DNA of 46,046 nucleotides from Clostridiales bacterium (GTDB lineage: Bacteria; Bacillota; Clostridia; Christensenellales; UBA1242), in contig SVIS01000012.1 of NCBI GenBank assembly GCA_015069385.1, positions 1 to 46,046 on the forward strand. The letters are read 5' to 3'. This document shows positions 1 to 7,556 of this stretch, piece after piece. A program made the translations under genes and the position numbers. Under the pieces are notes generated by a model. The model did not search any database, was not told the origin of the DNA, and saw only the letters and a program-made list of their open reading frames with translations. Positions within the stretch are counted from its first letter, which is position 1, and the number at the start of each line of letters is the position of its first letter.

Positions 1-425
1 CCTATTTGTACTATTGGGTTATTTGTTTTTTCGAATGATATTGTATTAAATGTTGTTGGTAGGCTTAATACTCCCTCTACTGCGTAGAGTGTGTTATTTT
101 GTATTGTTAGTGTTATTACTATATCCTCTACTTCTGTTCCTAGGTCACTGAAATACATATTTCCTAAGGTCATTGTTCCTGTACCATCTGTAAATGTTGA
201 GGTCAATGCTGTTGGGTCTGCACTGGTTACTGCTTGACCATCTTTGGTTGTTGCATGGCCATACATTGTTCCTGTTATGCTTAGATCTAAACCATGGGCT
301 TTAAAACCTATTGTGCCGGTGGCGGTTAGTGATGCTTGTTTGGCTGCATACACGCCTATGGCTAAAGCACATACGCATAGTACTAATGTTGCTACGTTTA
401 TTAACCATTTAAATTTCTTTTTCAT
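1..425 (-). CDS. secreted surface protein, N-terminal part (runs off left edge)
   Basis: The reading frame is open from an ATG at 423-425 to the window edge (141 codons seen), so the C terminus is missing. An AAAAGGAG ribosome site lies at 432-439. The N terminus is a lysine-rich start, a hydrophobic stretch (about residues 8-24) and a GVYAA cleavage region, followed by SLTATGTIGF. This resembles TasA/camelysin-type proteins exported with SipW-like signal peptides. The protein is a paralogue of the one at the right edge: both have A-SL-x-x-TG-x-x-GF after the signal and a later LG(N/D)MYF motif. Function is not known; a cell-surface or extracellular-matrix role is inferred. Its promoter contains a G9 tract (see 453-481). 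Confidence 0.8.
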   Translation of the reverse strand, partial: MKKKFKWLINVATLVLCVCALAIGVYAAKQASLTATGTIGFKAHGLDLSITGTMYGHATTKDGQAVTSADPTALTSTFTDGTGTMTLGNMYFSDLGTEVEDIVITLTIQNNTLYAVEGVLSLPTTFNTISFEKTNNPIVQI

Positions 426-452
426 TTTTTTCTCCTTTTAATGATATATTTG

Positions 453-481
453 TAGTCTACCCCCCCCCAGCCAATTGTCAA
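453..481 (-). promoter_or_regulatory. promoter with G9 tract in the spacer
   Basis: Read on the minus strand, TTGACA (476-481) and TAGACT (454-459) are separated by 16 bases, nine of which are an uninterrupted G run. The same TTGACA/TAGACT pair occurs at 25403-25431 with a 17-base spacer, so TAGACT is a plausible -10 here. Transcription would start near 447, giving a short leader with the ribosome site at 432-439. One extra G would give the ideal 17-base spacer. Confidence 0.6.
460..468. repeat. homopolymer C9/G9 tract
   Basis: Nine consecutive C on the plus strand, very unlike the surrounding A/T-rich sequence. It sits between the -35 and -10 boxes of the left-edge surface-protein gene, where slipped-strand length changes would alter promoter spacing. 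Confidence 0.95.
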
Positions 482-553
482 GCAATTTTAAATAGGTTTT
501 TAAACATTTTTTTAATAGTTTTTTTATAATCCTACTTTTTTAAATTGTTTTTT

Positions 554-583
554 TCGACATTATTTTACATTTTTCCACATAAT
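554..583 (+). promoter_or_regulatory. candidate promoter of the 636-1247 gene
   Basis: TCGACA (554-559) and CATAAT (578-583) are 18 bases apart, upstream of the ribosome site at 622-627. A TATAAT at 525-530 without a good -35 is an alternative. Weak match, moderate to low confidence. Confidence 0.35.
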
Positions 584-635
584 TTTTAATTTATTGCTCA
601 AAGTAATCTTGCAAATTAAAAAAGGAGATTATTTT

Positions 636-1247
636 ATGAAAAAGAAAAAATTATTTGCATCTATTGCTTCTCTTGCCTTGGCTATTTCATTATTGGTTTT
701 TGGCGTATATTCTGCCGGCGTTGTTACTTTTAATGTGTCGAACACAGTAACTTATACTTTTAGTGATGTACTAGTTGATGTGACGGCTAATCTTTATCAA
801 ATAACTACAGGAACAGATAGCATTGTAACCTCTGCTGAACTTGCAGGTTTAATAGATACAAACTGGACAATTGTAACTGGTGGTGTTACAAATGGCACTT
901 TAAAATCTTATACTGGCACTAATGGTGTATACAAACAAGATGATGCTGCAAGCACAGTGAACTCTAGCATAGCCTTTAATATGAATACTGCCTTTGCTTA
1001 CATGGTAAAAATTGATTTTACAACAGTAAGTAACTCAGGTGTAACAGTAACTTACAACGACACAGCATTTATAGATGATGCAGCCGATGACAATATTAGT
1101 TTAGTAGTAGAATCCAACACAGCAAATAACGCAATTATACCTGGTGAAACATATTCGTTTGTTTACTATGTGTTGCTTGAAGATGCCACTAAAGAAGTAA
1201 ATGTGTCACTTCCTTCACTTTCATTTAATGTAAACAAAACTGTTTAA
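636..1247 (+). CDS. secreted protein, TasA/SipW-type signal peptide family (hypothetical)
   Basis: 203 residues. The ATG at 636 follows AAAGGAG at 621-627 with ideal spacing; an upstream in-frame start lacks a ribosome site and would spoil the signal peptide. Residues 1-5 are MKKKK, followed by a hydrophobic core (about 6-25) ending GVYSAG. The mature part is rich in Thr, Val, Asn and Ser with alternating hydrophobic residues, as expected of an all-beta secreted protein; the last 50 residues contain a GETYSFVYYVLL strand typical of this fold class. It has no anchoring sequence. It is divergent from the left-edge paralogue and shares its signal-peptide style, so both probably use the same signal peptidase. 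Function unknown. Confidence 0.75.
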   Translation: MKKKKLFASIASLALAISLLVFGVYSAGVVTFNVSNTVTYTFSDVLVDVTANLYQITTGTDSIVTSAELAGLIDTNWTIVTGGVTNGTLKSYTGTNGVYKQDDAASTVNSSIAFNMNTAFAYMVKIDFTTVSNSGVTVTYNDTAFIDDAADDNISLVVESNTANNAIIPGETYSFVYYVLLEDATKEVNVSLPSLSFNVNKTV

Positions 1248-1251
1248 TATT

Positions 1252-1280
1252 AAAAAACTCTCTAAATTAGAGAGTTTTTT
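1252..1280. terminator. bidirectional terminator between convergent genes
   Basis: A perfect inverted repeat (AAAAAACTCTCTA/TAGAGAGTTTTTT, 3-base loop) between the convergent genes at 636 and 1304. It has a T run in both orientations. Confidence 0.85.
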
Positions 1281-1303
1281 AATATATTTATAATTTAAAT
1301 TTT

Positions 1304-2038
1304 TTAACCAAGTGCTAAATCTAAGGTCATCATTAAAAGAAAGCCCAAAAAGAAAAATAAATTAGCATGTTTTTTATTTTTTGATATTGCTTCTGGCATA
1401 AGGTCGCATACTGCAACATTAATCATTATTCCAGCAGCAAAAGCAAGCATATATGGTAATAAAAATACAAATTTTAACCCTATTAAATATGCAATTATAG
1501 CCGCTGGTACTTCAACAAAACCAACCAGCATTGAGGTTAAAAATGCCTTACGTTTTGTTTTGCCTATAGAGCATATAGGAAATGCCGTTGCTGAGCCTTC
1601 TGGTATATTTTGAATTCCTATTCCTATAGCAATCATAATAGCCGACATAAAAGCAGCATGTGTACCAAAATATGCAGCCGATGCAAATGCAAAGCCTACA
1701 CACATTCCCTCTGGAACGTTATGCAATGCTATGCCCAAAGTTAAAGAAGAAATATTTATTCCAGTAGTTCGCTCTTTAAAATTTATAAGGCTTTGAGTTA
1801 CAAATGCAAGTAAAAAACAAATTGGCAAAATAATAAAATCTTTCAAACTTAAATCTTTACAATAATCAATAGCCGGTATAATAAGTGAGAAAATTCCCGA
1901 AGCAACCATAACTCCACCAGCAAAAGAGTATAAAAAGGCCTCTAGTTTTTCGTTTACATTTTTAACAAAAAAAACACAAGCAGCACCTACACAAGACAAA
2001 GCAAAACAAATAAATGAAAAAATAAAAGCATAAAACAT
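1304..2038 (-). CDS. ZIP-family metal transporter
   Basis: An integral membrane protein of 244 residues with about eight hydrophobic segments. It carries both ZIP signatures, HNVPEG in TM4 and QNIPEG in TM5, where His, Glu and Asn bind the transported divalent cation (zinc, iron or manganese in this family). Family knowledge gives uptake into the cytoplasm, as in ZupT, though some relatives differ in direction. Two in-frame ATGs exist: the outer (2044) is only 2 bases from GGAG at 2047-2050, the inner (2038) is 8 bases away and is preferred. The 2164-3917 unit, which includes a predicted metal exporter, is transcribed divergently, suggesting a small metal-handling locus. Confidence 0.85.
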   Translation of the reverse strand: MFYAFIFSFICFALSCVGAACVFFVKNVNEKLEAFLYSFAGGVMVASGIFSLIIPAIDYCKDLSLKDFIILPICFLLAFVTQSLINFKERTTGINISSLTLGIALHNVPEGMCVGFAFASAAYFGTHAAFMSAIMIAIGIGIQNIPEGSATAFPICSIGKTKRKAFLTSMLVGFVEVPAAIIAYLIGLKFVFLLPYMLAFAAGIMINVAVCDLMPEAISKNKKHANLFFFLGFLLMMTLDLALG

Positions 2039-2108
2039 AAACATGACTCCAAATCATATTATTCATTTTGTAATATTTTGTTAATTTAAAATTTTGCTTT
2101 ATATTTTT

Positions 2109-2137
2109 TTGCTCTTTTAAAATTTGTGTGATATACT
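2109..2137 (+). promoter_or_regulatory. promoter of the solenoid/metal-exporter operon
   Basis: TTGCTC (2109-2114), a 17-base spacer, then TATACT (2132-2137). The ribosome site AGAGAGG follows at 2149-2155. Confidence 0.65.
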
Positions 2138-2163
2138 CATTTTTAATAAGAGAGGTAAAAATT

Positions 2164-3009
2164 ATGGGATTTTTTAACCTATTTAAAGAAAAAATCATTG
2201 AGCCAGTTGTGCATGAAAACGAAACAGGTTTAACACTTTTAGAAGGTGCTCATATTTTAATTAATTGCAATAAAGTTAAGTTAGATGGTACTGCAGTTGT
2301 TCTTGAAAGCCACAACTCTAATTATGACTCGGTTAAAGGCAAGGCAAAAATTCAAATATTAGAAGGCGGCAAAATTAGCGAAGTTGGCGGTAAAGTAAAA
2401 ATAGGCATAATTAAAGACACTTATATTACAACCATTCGCGGAAATGTTAAAATAACAACCATTAATTCATGTGCAATTGACTATATTAAAGAAAATGTTT
2501 CTATAAGAACTTTAAATAATGGTAGCATAAAATTTTTAAATGGAAATTCTAAAATAGACACAATGAACAATGGTCGCATTTTGTTTGTAAGAAATAAAAG
2601 CAAAATTGGCACAATTAATAATGGTCAAATTGATGGTGTGTTAGATAACGCACAAATTTCTACAATTGAAAATTGCAAAATTAATTATCTTTTAAATAAA
2701 GCCTATGTAGGAACAATTAATAACTGCCAAATAAATGAAGTTTGTGATGATGTTGAAATTGGCACGTTGTCCGATGGGCAAATTAACATAATTGTTGGTA
2801 ATTCAATTGTATGTCAACAAATGGGCGGCAAAATTGTAAGTAAACAAGATGGCACAATTGTTGTTTATTCTTATAAAAAAGATAACAAACCAAAAGTAAA
2901 AAAACGCCAACAAGCAACTAAAAAAGAAATAAAAACTAAAGAAGAAGAAATTAAGGAAGTCAAAATTGGTGAGCAAACTTCTTTGCTCAACATTGGAGAT
3001 AATGAATAA
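2164..3009 (+). CDS. 17-residue-repeat solenoid protein of unknown function
   Basis: 281 residues starting at the ATG after AGAGAGG (2149-2155). Residues 63-215 are nine consecutive repeats of exactly 17 residues with no insertion or deletion. The consensus is I-x-T-I-x-N-x-x-I-x-x-V/L-x-x-N-x-K, for example IGTINNGQIDGVLDNAQ. The spacing of Ile/Val and turn-favouring Asn/Gly suggests a beta-solenoid. The first 17 residues are amphipathic and the last 45 are Lys/Glu rich and probably disordered. There is no signal peptide, so it is probably cytoplasmic, perhaps membrane-associated. Its stop overlaps the exporter start by one base (TAATG), so the two are translationally coupled and may work together. 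I do not recognise the family. Confidence 0.8.
   Translation: MGFFNLFKEKIIEPVVHENETGLTLLEGAHILINCNKVKLDGTAVVLESHNSNYDSVKGKAKIQILEGGKISEVGGKVKIGIIKDTYITTIRGNVKITTINSCAIDYIKENVSIRTLNNGSIKFLNGNSKIDTMNNGRILFVRNKSKIGTINNGQIDGVLDNAQISTIENCKINYLLNKAYVGTINNCQINEVCDDVEIGTLSDGQINIIVGNSIVCQQMGGKIVSKQDGTIVVYSYKKDNKPKVKKRQQATKKEIKTKEEEIKEVKIGEQTSLLNIGDNE
2350..2808 (+). repeat. nine in-frame 51-bp degenerate repeats (17 residues each)
   Basis: The coding repeat region of the solenoid protein. Protein periodicity is exact, but the DNA units are diverged, so it is an old repeat under protein-level selection rather than a recent tandem expansion. Confidence 0.85.
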
Positions 3010-3917
3010 TGTTTAAAGCCATTTTAATGGTACTTGAAGATGCTACTTTAGATACACTAAAAATTATTCCTATTCTTTATTTAATTTATTTGTTAGTCAG
3101 TTACTTTGAACATAACTCTCACCGCTATGTAAACTTTTTTAAAAGTGCCAAAAAATTTGGTCCTGTTGTTGGTGGCTTAGTTGGCACTATTCCACAATGC
3201 GGCTTTTCTGTTGCAATGGCTGACCTATATAACAAAAAAAGCATTACTCTTGGCACGCTAATTGCTGTATTTATTGCAACAAGTGATGAGGCAATTCCAA
3301 TTATGTTTTCTAATTACGATTACATTTTGCCAATGCTAGCCATGATTGCTATAAAACTTGTTTACGCAATAATTTGTGGTTATGTTATTGATTTAATTTT
3401 AAATTTATTAAATCGAAAACGTGAAAACAAAATGGAACTTCTTACCCAAACTCACGAACATACTGCCTGCGAATGCGGACACGAAGATCACGAACATGAA
3501 CACACTAATCATTGTTGTGCCGACAATATTTTTTTAGACGCACTAAAACACACTTTAAAAATTACTTTATTTTTATATATTATTAATCTTTTATTTACCG
3601 GAATAATAGTTCTAAGCGAGTTTGATATAACCTCACTTAATACCATAAACCCATATGCTCAACCATTGCTCACATCACTTATTGGCTTAATTCCAAATTG
3701 TGCGGCATCAGTTCTTTTGGTAGAACTCTATATGGCAGGCGGAATTACTTTTGGCGCACTATTAGCCGGTTTATGTACTGGTGCCGGCATAGGTCTATTA
3801 ATGTTGTTTAAAAGCAATAAAAAAGCATGGCTTAAAAATTTACTTATTCTTTTATTAGTTTATTTACTAGGCGTAATTCTTGGCATGCTACTTAACCTAT
3901 TTGGTGTTGTTCTTTAA
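3009..3917 (+). CDS. predicted 10-TM heavy-metal/arsenic-type exporter
   Basis: 302 residues. Two homologous membrane halves each carry a signature, GTIPQCGFSVA in the first and GLIPNCAASVL in the second, characteristic of the putative heavy-metal exporter family formerly called DUF2899 (ArsP_2-like). Between the halves (about residues 140-170) lies a cytosolic loop rich in His, Cys, Glu and Asp (HEHTACECGHEDHEHEH), a likely metal-binding sensor or chelator. Substrate is uncertain; family members have been assigned arsenic or manganese efflux by inference. The gene overlaps the upstream solenoid gene by one base and is followed by a strong terminator, so the two form a bicistronic unit. Confidence 0.75.
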   Translation: MFKAILMVLEDATLDTLKIIPILYLIYLLVSYFEHNSHRYVNFFKSAKKFGPVVGGLVGTIPQCGFSVAMADLYNKKSITLGTLIAVFIATSDEAIPIMFSNYDYILPMLAMIAIKLVYAIICGYVIDLILNLLNRKRENKMELLTQTHEHTACECGHEDHEHEHTNHCCADNIFLDALKHTLKITLFLYIINLLFTGIIVLSEFDITSLNTINPYAQPLLTSLIGLIPNCAASVLLVELYMAGGITFGALLAGLCTGAGIGLLMLFKSNKKAWLKNLLILLLVYLLGVILGMLLNLFGVVL

Positions 3918-3920
3918 AAT

Positions 3921-3953
3921 AAAAACCTTTTCTTTTTTAGAAAAGGTTTTTTT
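3921..3953 (+). terminator. intrinsic terminator of the solenoid/exporter operon
   Basis: A 12-bp stem (AAAAACCTTTTC/GAAAAGGTTTTT) with a run of T, just after the exporter stop codon. Confidence 0.85.
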
Positions 3954-4019
3954 ATATCAACCAAGCGAAAAAATTTTTCTTTAAAAATGCAAGAATGAAA
4001 CTTTATTGCCATGTTATTA

Positions 4020-4490
4020 TTAAATAAGCAAAATAAACAAAATTGCAAATATAGCAAAAATCATTAACAAAATTAATGCATTTAACTTTTTTTTACCTTC
4101 CTTTAAATGAAGTTGTTCATCAGTTAAATTCTTTTTATTTTTCTTTTGTTTTTTTGCTTTTTTATACTCTTTTACTTTATTAACAAAATATTTAAAAGAT
4201 CTAATAATTTTTTCTTTTAAACTCTTAAAAAAACTATTTTTAGGAGGTTTTGAAATATTATTTTTTACAGGTTTTTCTACCTTAATTTTTTTATCGTAAA
4301 GTGCCCTTTTTGCATCATCACTTAAAATATCATAGGCTTCATTTAACTCTCTTGTTTTTTCTTCAGCAAAAGATTTATCACCTGTATATACATCTGGGTG
4401 ATATTTTTTAATTTTTAAAAGGTAAGTGTTTTTTATAGTGCGAGAATCAGCATCGGTGTTTACGCCTATAATTTTATAATAATTTTTCAT
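4020..4490 (-). CDS. membrane-anchored J-domain (DnaJ-like) protein
   Basis: 156 residues. Residues 1-65 form a J domain: MKNYYKIIG start, the HPD tripeptide that stimulates Hsp70 ATPase, and the NEAYDILSDDAKRALYD helix. There is no G/F or zinc-finger region. A Lys-rich linker leads to a C-terminal hydrophobic helix (about 139-156), so it is probably a tail-anchored co-chaperone acting at the membrane. The start is set at 4490: a further upstream in-frame ATG at 4508 would lie inside the -10 region of the promoter, no ribosome site precedes either, and J domains usually begin just before the YY. With the promoter at 4499-4528 the mRNA would be nearly leaderless. Confidence 0.8.
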   Translation of the reverse strand: MKNYYKIIGVNTDADSRTIKNTYLLKIKKYHPDVYTGDKSFAEEKTRELNEAYDILSDDAKRALYDKKIKVEKPVKNNISKPPKNSFFKSLKEKIIRSFKYFVNKVKEYKKAKKQKKNKKNLTDEQLHLKEGKKKLNALILLMIFAIFAILFILLI

Positions 4491-4498
4491 GCGAATGT

Positions 4499-4528
4499 AA
4501 GATAGCATATTTCTGCATAAAATGTCAA
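4499..4528 (-). promoter_or_regulatory. promoter of the J-domain gene, abutting the start codon
   Basis: On the minus strand, TTGACA (4523-4528), an 18-base spacer and TATCTT (4499-4504). The predicted transcription start is within about two bases of the ATG at 4490, and there is no Shine-Dalgarno. Confidence 0.55.
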
Positions 4529-4565
4529 GTTAAGTAAAAATGCTTTAAATTTAAAACATTTTTTA

Positions 4566-7385
4566 TTAATTTAATATTTTATTTAAATATTTGCCAGTAT
4601 AACTTCCTTCTGTTTTAGCAACCTCTTCTGGAGTTCCTTTTGCAATAATTTCGCCGCCTTTATTGCCGCCTTCGGGTCCAAGGTCAATAATATAGTCAAC
4701 CGATTTTATAACATCTAAGTTATGTTCAATTACTACGACACTATTGCCACTAGAAACCAAACGTTGTAAAATTCCTATTAATTTTTTAACATCATATGAA
4801 TGCAAGCCTGTTGTTGGCTCATCTAAAATATATATAGTTTTACCTGTTGATTTACGTGAAAGCTCGGTTGCAAGTTTAACTCTTTGTGCCTCTCCGCCCG
4901 AAAGTTCAGTTGCAGATTGACCAAGTTTAATATAACCCAAACCAACATCATATAGTGCTTGAATTTTTGAAACAATATTAGGAATATTTTCAAAAAATTT
5001 AAGTGCTTCTTCAACAGTCATATCTAAAACATCTGCAATAGATTTACCTTTATATTTAACTTCTAAAGTTTCACGATTATAACGAGTACCTTTACATGCT
5101 TCGCAAGGAATTGTAATATCCGGCAAAAAGTACATTTCAATATTTTTAACCCCTGCGCCATCACACACTTCGCATCTGCCACCGGCAATATTAAAACTGA
5201 ATCTACCTGCACCATAACCACGAGTTTTTGCATCTTGAGTGCTTGCAAAAAGTTCTCTAATCGCCGTCCAAACACCAGTATAGGTAGCAGGATTAGAACG
5301 TGGTGTTTTACCAATTGGGTCTTGGTCTATATTAATAACTTTGTCAAATTGCTCTATGCCTTCAAACTTTTCAAATTTTCCTAAAGTTAATTTTGCCCTA
5401 TTTAAATTATTTGCCAAATAAGGATACATAACTCCATTCACCAAACTACTCTTGCCGCTACCACTTACACCAGTTATTGCAACAAAAACGCCAGTTGGAA
5501 TTTTAACTGTCATATTTTTAAGATTATTTTGTTTTGCGCCAACAACTTTAAACCACCCTTTTGGTTGTCTTCGCTCTGCTGGCATTTCAATTTTTTCTTC
5601 ACCACTTAAAAATTTTCCAGTTATTGAATTTTTACATTTTTTAATATCTTCAACACTTCCACATGCAACAACTTCACCGCCATGAACGCCGGCTTTTGGT
5701 CCAATATCTACAATGAAGTCAGCACTTTTAATTGTATCTTCATCATGTTCAACTACAATTAAAGTGTTACCTAAATCTCTAAGTTTGAAAAGTGTTGAAA
5801 GAAGTTTATCGTTATCTCTTTGATGCAGCCCAATGCTTGGCTCATCTAAAATATATACAACTCCCATAAGCCCACTACCAATTTGTGTAGCCAGCCTAAT
5901 ACGTTGACTTTCGCCACCACTTAAACTTTCGGCACTGCGGTTAAGTGTTAAGTAACCTAAGCCAACATCATATAAAAACTGCAATCGTGCATTAATTTCT
6001 TTTAATATTCCCTCCGCAATTTGAGTATTGGTAGAATTTAATTTTAGTGAAGGCATATATTCTCTAAGTGCATCTACCGACATATCACACATTTGGGTTA
6101 TATCTTTGTTGTCAATTTTAATACAAAGTGCTGTTTCATTAAGCCTTTTTCCGTTACAAACTCTACATTTTTGCTCTTTTATAAACTTAGATATTTCAAA
6201 TTTAATAAATTCACTCGTGCTTTCTTTGTATCTTCTAGATAAATTATTAATTATTCCTTCAAAACTCGAATTAATTTGACCATTAAAACGATTAGATTTC
6301 ATTTCCATTTGAAGTTTTTCACCCGAATTACCATAAAGTAAAATATTTAATTGTTCTTTTGGTAAGTCTTTAACAGGGGTATTTAAGTCAATGCCATAAT
6401 TTTTAGAAAGCATATTAAAATACATGCTTGCCATTGTACCAGCCGTACCACTCCAACCAGTAATATTAAACGCACCCTGCTTTATACTTAAATGTGAATT
6501 TTTTAATACTAAATCTTCATCAATATCTTCGGTATACCCAAGACCAGTACAATTAGGGCAAGCACCAAACGGATTGTTAAAAGAAAACATTCTTGGTGTA
6601 ATTTCGCTAACAACCCAACCACAATATGGACATGCATAGTTGGTTGAATATAACTTTTGTTCTAAATTTTCCGCCTTTGTAACAACTATTAAACCATCTG
6701 CTAATTTTAAAGCAACTTCAATACTTTCAGTAAGTCTTGTATGAATATCTGGTTTTATTGATAACCTATCAACAACAACTGAAATATTATGCTTTTTGTT
6801 TTTATCTAATTCAAAATTTTCATCTAATGAATAAATAACGCCATCTACATTAATTCTTGCATAACCTGATTTTTTAAATCCCTCGATGAGTTTTTCATAT
6901 GTGCCTTTTTTGCCACGAACAACTGGGGCTTCTAAATAAATTTTTGTGCCCTCAGGAAGTTCTAAAATTTGGTCTACTATTTGGTCAACCGACATTTTGT
7001 TTATTTTTTGGTTACAATTAGGGCAAATTGGTTCACCAACTCGAGAAAAAAGTAATCTAAAATAGTCGTATATTTCAGTAACAGTACCAACTGTAGAACG
7101 AGGATTATGGTTTGTTGTTTTTTGATCAATAGAAATGGCAGGACTAAGCCCCTCAATGCTTTCAACATCTGGCTTTTGTGCCTGACCTAAAAACATTCTT
7201 GCATAAGATGAAAGCGACTCAATGTATCTTCTTTGTCCCTCAGCAAAAATTGTTTTAAAAGCAAGTGTACTTTTACCACTTCCACTTACTCCTGTAAATA
7301 CAACCATTTTATTGCGCGGAAATTTAACATCTACATTTTTTAAATTATTTTCCTTTGCGCCTTTAACAACAATAAAATTTTCCAT
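4566..7385 (-). CDS. uvrA: excinuclease ABC subunit A
   Basis: 939 residues, full length for UvrA, the damage-recognition ATPase of nucleotide excision repair that loads UvrB on DNA. It has two ABC modules with Walker A GVSGSGKSTL (about residue 32) and GVSGSGKSSL in the second half. Both signature loops are present (LSGGESQRIRLA, LSGGEAQRVKLA), with Walker B segments VYILDEPSIGLH and IYILDEPTTGLH. Zinc-finger cysteine pairs (CPNC, CPYC, CRVC, CEVC/CEAC) are intact. uvrB and uvrC are not in the window. The first ATG is used; there is no ribosome site, and a TGATATAAT extended -10 sits only 7 bases upstream, suggesting a leaderless transcript. Confidence 0.97.
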   Translation of the reverse strand: MENFIVVKGAKENNLKNVDVKFPRNKMVVFTGVSGSGKSTLAFKTIFAEGQRRYIESLSSYARMFLGQAQKPDVESIEGLSPAISIDQKTTNHNPRSTVGTVTEIYDYFRLLFSRVGEPICPNCNQKINKMSVDQIVDQILELPEGTKIYLEAPVVRGKKGTYEKLIEGFKKSGYARINVDGVIYSLDENFELDKNKKHNISVVVDRLSIKPDIHTRLTESIEVALKLADGLIVVTKAENLEQKLYSTNYACPYCGWVVSEITPRMFSFNNPFGACPNCTGLGYTEDIDEDLVLKNSHLSIKQGAFNITGWSGTAGTMASMYFNMLSKNYGIDLNTPVKDLPKEQLNILLYGNSGEKLQMEMKSNRFNGQINSSFEGIINNLSRRYKESTSEFIKFEISKFIKEQKCRVCNGKRLNETALCIKIDNKDITQMCDMSVDALREYMPSLKLNSTNTQIAEGILKEINARLQFLYDVGLGYLTLNRSAESLSGGESQRIRLATQIGSGLMGVVYILDEPSIGLHQRDNDKLLSTLFKLRDLGNTLIVVEHDEDTIKSADFIVDIGPKAGVHGGEVVACGSVEDIKKCKNSITGKFLSGEEKIEMPAERRQPKGWFKVVGAKQNNLKNMTVKIPTGVFVAITGVSGSGKSSLVNGVMYPYLANNLNRAKLTLGKFEKFEGIEQFDKVINIDQDPIGKTPRSNPATYTGVWTAIRELFASTQDAKTRGYGAGRFSFNIAGGRCEVCDGAGVKNIEMYFLPDITIPCEACKGTRYNRETLEVKYKGKSIADVLDMTVEEALKFFENIPNIVSKIQALYDVGLGYIKLGQSATELSGGEAQRVKLATELSRKSTGKTIYILDEPTTGLHSYDVKKLIGILQRLVSSGNSVVVIEHNLDVIKSVDYIIDLGPEGGNKGGEIIAKGTPEEVAKTEGSYTGKYLNKILN

Positions 7386-7392
7386 ACCAAAT

Positions 7393-7401
7393 ATTATATC
7401 A
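7393..7401 (-). promoter_or_regulatory. extended -10 of uvrA
   Basis: On the minus strand TGA-TATAAT (TATAAT at 7393-7398, TG motif just upstream), seven bases before the uvrA ATG. There is no good -35 at 17 bases, as is usual for extended -10 promoters. No LexA-type operator was recognised. Confidence 0.6.
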
Positions 7402-7441
7402 CTTCTAAGGTAAAACTAAAATACTTTTATTAAAAAAATGC

Positions 7442-7469
7442 AAAAAAAGCAGATGATGCTTCAACTGCT
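7442..7469 (-). terminator. intrinsic terminator downstream of tkt
   Basis: On the minus strand AGCAG/CTGCT with a 12-base loop, followed by seven T. A second, weaker CAAGAG/CTCTTG hairpin precedes it, closer to the tkt stop. Confidence 0.6.
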
Positions 7470-7556
7470 CTTTGCTCTGCCAAGAGATTTTTGCTTATGC
7501 TTTTACCTCTTGCAATATTAATTTGTGAAAATTGACAAAAAATATTCAAAATTTAA

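Noticed and set aside
244..441. Plus-strand 65-residue frame over the left edge
   Set aside because: It is antisense to the signal-peptide-encoding left-edge gene, which has the ribosome site and promoter.
2350..2808. CRISPR-like regular repeats
   Set aside because: The 51-bp periodicity is an in-frame protein repeat with diverged DNA units, without identical repeats and unique spacers.
7430..7556. Second cloverleaf-type structure between uvrA and tkt
   Set aside because: There are two imperfect hairpins, but no closing stem; a simple terminator explains it.
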